A program made the translations under genes and the position numbers. The notes beneath the pieces were generated by a model. It searched no databases. It was not told the DNA's origin and saw only the letters and a program-made list of their open reading frames with translations. From Candolleomyces eurysporus (taxonomy: Eukaryota; Basidiomycota; Agaricomycetes; Agaricales; Psathyrellaceae), in NCBI GenBank assembly GCA_027579435.1, contig JANBPK010000022.1, forward strand, positions 1 to 24,423: a stretch of DNA of 24,423 nucleotides, read 5' to 3'. This document shows positions 19,263 to 24,423 of this stretch, one piece after another. How positions within the stretch are numbered: position 1 is the first letter of the stretch; each line of letters begins with the position of its first letter.

Positions 19263-19777
19263 CGGGCCGACGTGCGTTCATGCGACCCTCCAAAGACGTT
19301 CATCGGGCGGTTCAGAAAAGAGCGTCAGAGGGCGAGAGTCTCACCAGTACATCGGGACGGTCGACATTGGATCGGTGAACTCACTCTCTATGGCGCAGCA
19401 TTGCAGCTACCTTCCTAGAAGGGCCCGGGGAGGACAGCAATTCAGAGGTCTTTCGTCATCTCTCATGATTTCGACCACTGGGAATGAAGAGGACTGCAAC
19501 AACGGACAGTGGAGGGACGGTGAGGAGAAGGAGGCAAGGGGGTCACTTGTGGCAGATCGCTGTAGATCTCTTGGTTCTCTTGCGAACGGTTTTCCATCAA
19601 AATACGAATGAACATTCAGAAGTGCCCGTCGCCCAGAAGAGAGGTCAGGGATAGAGTAACTCAAAGAAGAAGAGTGACAATAATGAACATGTTCCAAACG
19701 CCCAAACCGTTGGGAAAGAAATAATATACGGCGGACCACAAAGGTATCTGCTGGCTAAGTCAAAGTAGTGATTCGGC
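19263..19777. other. Duplication junction and spacer
   Basis: The SKT5 fragment stops near 19262 and within about ten bases the sequence matches the left segment at 16009. No gene is supported in the rest; the minus-strand ORF 19407-19739 has no recognisable content. Confidence 0.5.
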
Positions 19778-20777
19778 CTAGCAAACTTCCCAAAGGAATC
19801 TCTACAATGAACAGGAAAAATAGGCATCAATGTCTATGTTCCTAGTAACATCAGCTGTTAAGACTTACAGTGTCCAGTGCAGCATTGGAATCCATCTACG
19901 AGAATATGCGTTGAGTGGCACGGTGCATTGACATATGACGAGAAAATCCTCCTACCGAATCGATCGCAGCGTATCCACGGCCGGGCCCGTTCGTACTTAT
20001 ACCACCGTCGATGCTAATCCTGCTCACAAGGTTCAGGGTGTCGGGACCGCCGCACCTCGACGGTACAGCATTATCGAAAACGTCAGGGTGCGCAGAATAG
20101 CCTTCAAGAATTCCGGAAACTTCATAGTCTGCAGACGCAGTGCCGGTAGATCGTGTGACTGTCAACGTATGTAGGTCAAGATGAGTGAACAGAAGAAAGA
20201 GGGGGGAGATGAATGCTCGGAGAAGCTTACTCACGGGAATATGTAGTCCTGCGGATCATCTTGACTCCCTTGTCGAGTCGGTAGAACGCACGCTGGGCCG
20301 CGACGTTATTGAGATAGCGCTCAACGATCGAGGTGAAGACGGATCCAAACGTACGTAGTCAATAGCTCCAAGGGTAAAGCGGTACCCAGTAGGAATGTTC
20401 ACTCCAAAGTTCAATGTGCAGGTGCTTGTATTGCGACCCACAATGGAAGGAATTACTTCGGCGGAAAATTGGCTGAATAAAATTGAGATTGCGGTTCCGC
20501 CAGCTTTTCGAGAGCGAGTCAGCTCAAGTCTAGATAGGTGTTTAGTTGAGAAGACGAACCATTGAGGACGTAAGAGACAGAGCCTGACGGGCATCCTGTG
20601 CCGCTGGAAGTAATACTTGTGCTAGGAGAAAGTATGGTTAATACGAGGAGACTCAGAAGTGAGGAGAGGCGCTCACATGCTAAATCCCGCAGGAACAGCT
20701 CGAGCAACGATAGGATTAGCAAACGCTGGGATACTGGCAGAAACGGCGAGAGCAATGGGAAAGAGAGCTTTGAGCAT
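19778..20777 (-). CDS. Small secreted DUF4360 protein, paralog 2
   Basis: Predicted 207-aa secreted protein. Exons: 20777-20677, 20621-20560, 20503-20355, 20292-20235, 20158-19956, 19895-19869, 19801-19778 (624 nt). Five of the seven splice sites' exon sizes (62, 58, 27, 24, and near-equal first exons) match paralog 1. The signal peptide is MLKALFPIALAVSASIPAFA. DUF4360 features: SSGTGCPSGSVSYVLN, AISILFSQFSAEV, TCTLNFGVNIPTGYRFTLGA, DYRAFYRLDKGVKMIRR, CGGPDTLNLVSRISIDGG, and the C-terminal FLWEVC. All introns here are GT-AG. The intron after GAIDY could end 27 nt earlier in frame (35-nt intron, nine extra residues); the 62-nt form is preferred because it gives DYRAFYRLDKGV, closer to the family pattern. 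Both paralogs are open and thus probably both expressed. Confidence 0.9.
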
Positions 20778-20838
20778 GTTGGTCTTTTAGAAAGTAGATG
20801 ACTTCAGACTTGTGCATTCTCCACTCGGGGAATTGGCG

Positions 20839-20845
20839 TTTTATA
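20839..20845 (-). promoter_or_regulatory. TATA box of DUF4360 paralog 2
   Basis: TATAAAA on the minus strand, 62-68 bp upstream of the ATG at 20777, matching the paralog 1 arrangement. Confidence 0.6.
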
Positions 20846-22250
20846 CCTCCACTGACCAGGCTAGCCGCTACCGCTCGAAGAGCGCTCAAGAACCAGTGCC
20901 TCTTAATCAAATCTGGATGACGTATTGCGAGTTCTCTTCCTTTCTCGCGTCCCGACTGAATTGTAATTAGAACGAATTGAGGAGAGTCGAAGCAGAAATC
21001 TACAACGGTGGGATAATTGTGAGCTCTGCACATGCATTACGAGGAAGGGGCTCCAGAAATAGTATCAATGTCAATTTCTCTGATATACCCGGGCCAAATG
21101 TCCCAAGAAACGACGAAGACAAAGGACGCGATACGGTCAGACGAAAACGTCGAAGTTGAAACAGCGTTCATTCAGATGAGGAGCACCTGACCGATGGGAA
21201 TACTTAGCTACCGAAACTTCATAGAAGCGATGCTTGAGCTTACTTTGAAAAGGAAGAGAACGAGGTGATGGTAAACGATCATCAGCGCCCAGAGAAGATG
21301 ATCATGAGCAGGTCCCCGAGATCCGATTTCAACAGAGTCGTGATGGTATCAGCAGCTCTTCGACATGATGCAGCCGCATGAATTGAAGTTCGCCAGTGCT
21401 CGCCCCCCGCAAGCTTTAGCTCCTAGCTAGTCCGAGGTACGGACTCTGTACGTCAGAGTCTATGATTATCCCAATCATCTGCCAGATAAGCTCATTCCAA
21501 GAACCTGGCCGGAATCCTAGCCAGCCACTTTGTCGGTTGTATCGATATCGATAAGTTTCTTCCGAGAGCTACACGCATTATAAAGCTAGGTTAGGCTCCT
21601 TGCCAGATAGTCGGTCGACTTCGAAAGGGGTGTGTGTGTGGGTTGGCTTAGGCAGCGGGCTCCACCACGACAGTCGACTAGAACACCAGAACTTGCACGA
21701 GTAGGTTCATTTCGGCTCTCGGATCGTGGCCATGATCGACAGTCATGCGATGAGATATCCAGATTGACGGCTCTTATGTTGCATGCTAGACCAAACGAAG
21801 ACCGCCAGTCGCGTACATGGTGGGAGAGTGAAAGCAAGCAACGTTAACGCTTCCATCCGCGCATCAACGCAATCGACCTTTGTTTGTACAATAGGCGACG
21901 GATCCAAACATCCATTCACTCGCTACAAAGCACGTATTCAGGAGGATATGAAGTATGGTGTGAAGAGGGGTATCAAGATATCAAGCAGGGTTACAGCGAA
22001 TCGTATACATGTTTACACTAGATGACAGCATAAAGTGTTCATCACTGGAGAAAAAGACGATTAAATGGAGTGTAAAGAAAGTCAACTATGTGTATAGGTA
22101 GGATTTCGAGGAAAGAGCAACGAGAAAAGAAACAGAAGAAGAGAGAAAGTAGATTTCGCATGAAAAGTAACTAGAGTCCGTCTAATCAGACTGCCGACGA
22201 TCTCGACGTCCATCCAACGTCCAACCCCGTCCCGTCTAACCATCCACCAT
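20846..22250. other. Upstream region of DUF4360 paralog 2 and 3' flank of the SKT5-like gene
   Basis: No gene supported. Matches 17709-19062 of unit 1 in blocks. The part next to 22251 should contain the 3' untranslated region and terminator of the SKT5-like gene; I cannot place a poly(A) site with confidence. Confidence 0.5.
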
Positions 22251-23061
22251 CTACATCACAATGCAATCCTTATCCTCCGCCTTGGCACCCTGAATACCCA
22301 TCTCGGCAAACGTAGCTGGGTGCTTGCCAGAAGGTTTGGGCGTATGGCCAGCGTTGAGCGTGTTGATGTTGGGATTGCCTGGAAAGAACAAAGTGGTTAG
22401 ACGGATCGTCGATAAAAGTAGACAAAAGACACTCACCAGCAGTAGGCAACGCAGGAACAGGCGGAATCTCATTCCCAGCCCCGTCAACACCAACGCTGAG
22501 CTTGCCCATCCTCCCAGGTCCAGGACTCGTCTTCCGTCCGGGACTCTGAGGTCTCCCTCCTTTGCCTCCACCAGCTCCTCCTTGAACACCACCGTATCCC
22601 CCTTGTCCAGCACCACCGAACCCACCTGATACGCCAGCGGATTGGGGATGCGGACTACCATACATAGACTGGTGAGGACTCTCCACACGGGGACTCGACA
22701 CGTTCCCAAAGGTAGAGTACGGTCGGCTGTTGCTAGCATTATTGCTAAAGCCTCCACTTGGACTTGCAGAGTGCGGTCTCCTCCCTCCACCGCTTTGTGG
22801 TCTCTGCTGCTGGTAGCCGGCGGTTTGAGGTGTAGGCGGCTGGATCGTCGTGATAGGCCGAGGGAGGGGCGGGACCGCAGAAGCAGAGGAAGATGCGATG
22901 CTGTTAGCGGCACCTTGGAGAGGGAGGTACGTCGCCATACTGTTCTTCCGGACTTGGTCGACGACTGCGCGGGGGTCTCGGAGTTGTTGTAGTCGTCCAC
23001 CTGTAACGGGTCGGAGTCCTCCTCCACCTCCCCCTGCACTCGGCAATGGCTGTTGTGGCTG

Positions 23062-23106
<45 letters not shown>

Positions 23107-24423
23107 TTGTTGACCCATCGCCATGCTTCCGAATGTCCTCCCCTCAAATGGCGGACTCATAGGCTCCTCCTCCGCCCTCCTCTGCGCCATCGTCCGGCTC
23201 CTCTCCAACCTCTGCTCATGCACACCCTTATCCAACAACTTGGGCGTATGAGGGTTCCGAGTCAGGGCTTCGAGGCGTTGAGTAGCGTCGGTGTTACCGC
23301 CCTTGGCTGCAAGTGTGTAGTAGTGGATGGCGTCGGGGATGGAGGCAGGGCGGCCTACGCCTACTTCGGCATAGTACCCCATAGCAAAGTGCGCGCTTGG
23401 GAGGTTCCGCGAGGAGGCCTTTTGGGCAAAAGTTAGGGCAAGTCCTTCGTCCTTTTCGAATCCACCTTCGGGTTTGCCGCCGTTAGGGTTGGTGGTGGGA
23501 GCAGAACCGCACAAGAACCACTTTGATAAAGCCATGTCGGCTTCGACTTCCCCGTTTTGAGAGGCGAGACTGTAGTATTGGACGGAGAGGAGTGGGTCAA
23601 AGTAGAATGGCGGGTCGGCGAACTCAAAGGCGTGCCCGAGTTTGTATTGGGCCGGGCCATAGTTGAGGTAGGCTGCGCGTTCAAGGTGGTGTCGACTCTC
23701 GAGGTGGGGTGAGGATCCGAGAGGGATCAGAGGTTGGAGCGGGATGGAGGGGTGTTGAGGGGGCGGAGGGTAGGCCAAGAGAGCGGAGAGGGAGGCAAAG
23801 GTTTGAGCAGGGATGGGCGGGACGCTGGAGAATTCGCTGAGGAGGAGGAGAGAGTAGACGTATGCGGGTTGAGGACACTCCAAGCTCGCCAGCACAGCTG
23901 CTCGATGGAGGATGGGAAGTGCAGTGGAGACATCTGCCGTAAGACCGAGTTGGCCAAGGAGATTGGCCATTCCGATGCGATAAAGGCAGGACTCGACGCC
24001 AAGTTTAGCACCGCGTTCGAAACATTCTCTGGCGTGCTTGAAGTCGCCAAAAGTCTCGTAGTCTCTGCCCAATCGGAACCATGCACCGGCGTAGCCGCCC
24101 CGCGCAGAGGTTTCGAAATCGCGGAAGGCGACTTTGGGATTGAAGGGGATGTGCTGAGGGTGTGCACCGGTGGAGGCCATTACAGCACGCAGATACACTG
24201 CCTCTGCCTGCCAGGGCTCCATGGTGCCCGTTCCGAGGGTCTGCTGGTAGGGCTGGCCGGCAGGAAAGGCGGCCCCGAGGGAGAGGACGAGGGGCACGGC
24301 GGCAGTAGCGAGCTGGACGATGGAGGAATCTAGAGCGGAGAGCGGCATGGGACCGATGATGGGATCTGACACGGATGGAACGGCCTGTCCGACTGGGGTG
24401 GTGAGCTGGAGATGGAGGTGATG
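22251..24423 (-). CDS. SKT5: SEL1-repeat chitin synthase regulator, SKT5/CHS4-like, CaaX-terminated (5' end outside window)
   Basis: Activator of chitin synthase, acting at the plasma membrane at growth and septation sites in yeast (Skt5/Chs4). Two exons are visible: window edge to 22437, and 22378-22251; the 58-nt intron is gtgagt..ccag. About 704 residues are visible and the frame is open at the right edge, so the start is missing. The N-terminal half holds SEL1/TPR-like helical repeats (e.g. GYAGAWFRLGRDYETFGDF, HARECFERGAKLGVESCLYR, AAYLNYGPAQYKLGHAFEF, LPSAHFAMGYYAEVGVG, DAIHYYTLAAKGGNTDA). The C-terminal half is low-complexity, rich in Gln, Pro, Gly and Ser, with an 18-residue polyGln run. 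Splicing joins PPVPALPTAG to NPNINTLNAGH and ends DKDCIVM, a CaaX prenylation box; yeast Skt5 also ends in CaaX. Conserved housekeeping gene; its 3' end was copied into unit 1. Confidence 0.9.
23059..23112 (-). repeat. CAG/CAA microsatellite encoding polyGln
   Basis: Eighteen consecutive Gln codons in the SKT5-like gene: mostly pure CAG in the middle, flanked by CAA triplets. Further Gln-Pro codons follow. Likely length-polymorphic between strains. Confidence 0.9.

Larger units (their letters stand above)
19270..22462. repeat. Tandem segmental duplication, unit 2
   Basis: Second copy of the ~3.2-kb block, ending inside the intact SKT5-like gene. Contains DUF4360 paralog 2. The boundaries are read by eye and good to perhaps 10-20 bp. 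Confidence 0.8.

Noticed and set aside
20293..20354. A 35-nt intron instead of 62 nt in the DUF4360 genes
   Set aside because: In frame in both paralogs, but shorter than every other intron here, and the 62-nt form gives the better family match.
22324..24333. Plus-strand ORFs, one with a polyCys or polyLeu run, and shifted minus-strand ORFs
   Set aside because: Shadow frames of the SKT5-like gene and its CAG tract.
1..24423. tRNA, rRNA, CRISPR arrays or transposon ends
   Set aside because: None seen: no cloverleaf-like sequence, no regularly spaced repeats, and no transposase or terminal inverted repeats could be recognised by eye.

Overview
The window looks like nuclear DNA from a filamentous basidiomycete, most likely an Agaricomycete. 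Genes are broken by many introns of about 48-65 nt. The protein families are fungal: secreted DUF1996 and DUF4360 proteins, DUF4246, a prenylated SEL1-repeat chitin synthase regulator, G-domain GTPases and a NACHT-type NLR relic. I rebuilt every gene by hand from splice signals and reading frame, so coordinates are models, but each complete model gives a total length divisible by three with one stop codon.

Layout. 1-863 (-): 5' part of a mitochondrial carrier of the RIM2/SLC25A33-36 type, cut by the window edge. 1756-3650 (+): an intact ten-exon secreted DUF1996 gene with a 5-nt microexon. 4171-5436 (+) and 11766-12640 (+): two broken copies of that gene. Between these relics lie three head-to-tail minus-strand genes: 9666-11450 (two GTPase domains in one protein), 8343-9468 (single-domain GTPase) and 5653-8112 (GTPase with a long repetitive hydrophilic tail). 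All four GTPase domains share the same unusual exon layout, with the P-loop alone on a 34-nt exon. 12838-14838 (-): an intact DUF4246 gene. 15255-15850 (-): a decayed NACHT/NLR fragment.

The right third is a tandem duplication of about 3.2 kb (16009-19262 and 19270-22462). Each unit carries one intact DUF4360 small secreted protein gene (16654-17638 and 19778-20777). Unit 2 ends inside the intact SKT5/CHS4-like chitin synthase regulator gene (22251-24423, running off the window). Unit 1 ends in a 200-bp broken copy of that gene's 3' end, which marks the junction.

The two ends carry conserved housekeeping genes (mitochondrial nucleotide carrier, chitin synthesis). The middle is an accessory stretch of gene duplication and decay. 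GTPases next to an NLR relic and secreted proteins fit a fast-evolving fungal self/non-self or environmental-response region, but that role is inference from family context only. The most novel items are the fused double-GTPase gene, the repeat-tailed GTPase, the 5-nt microexon, and a GT-to-GC splice-donor change between the two DUF4360 paralogs.
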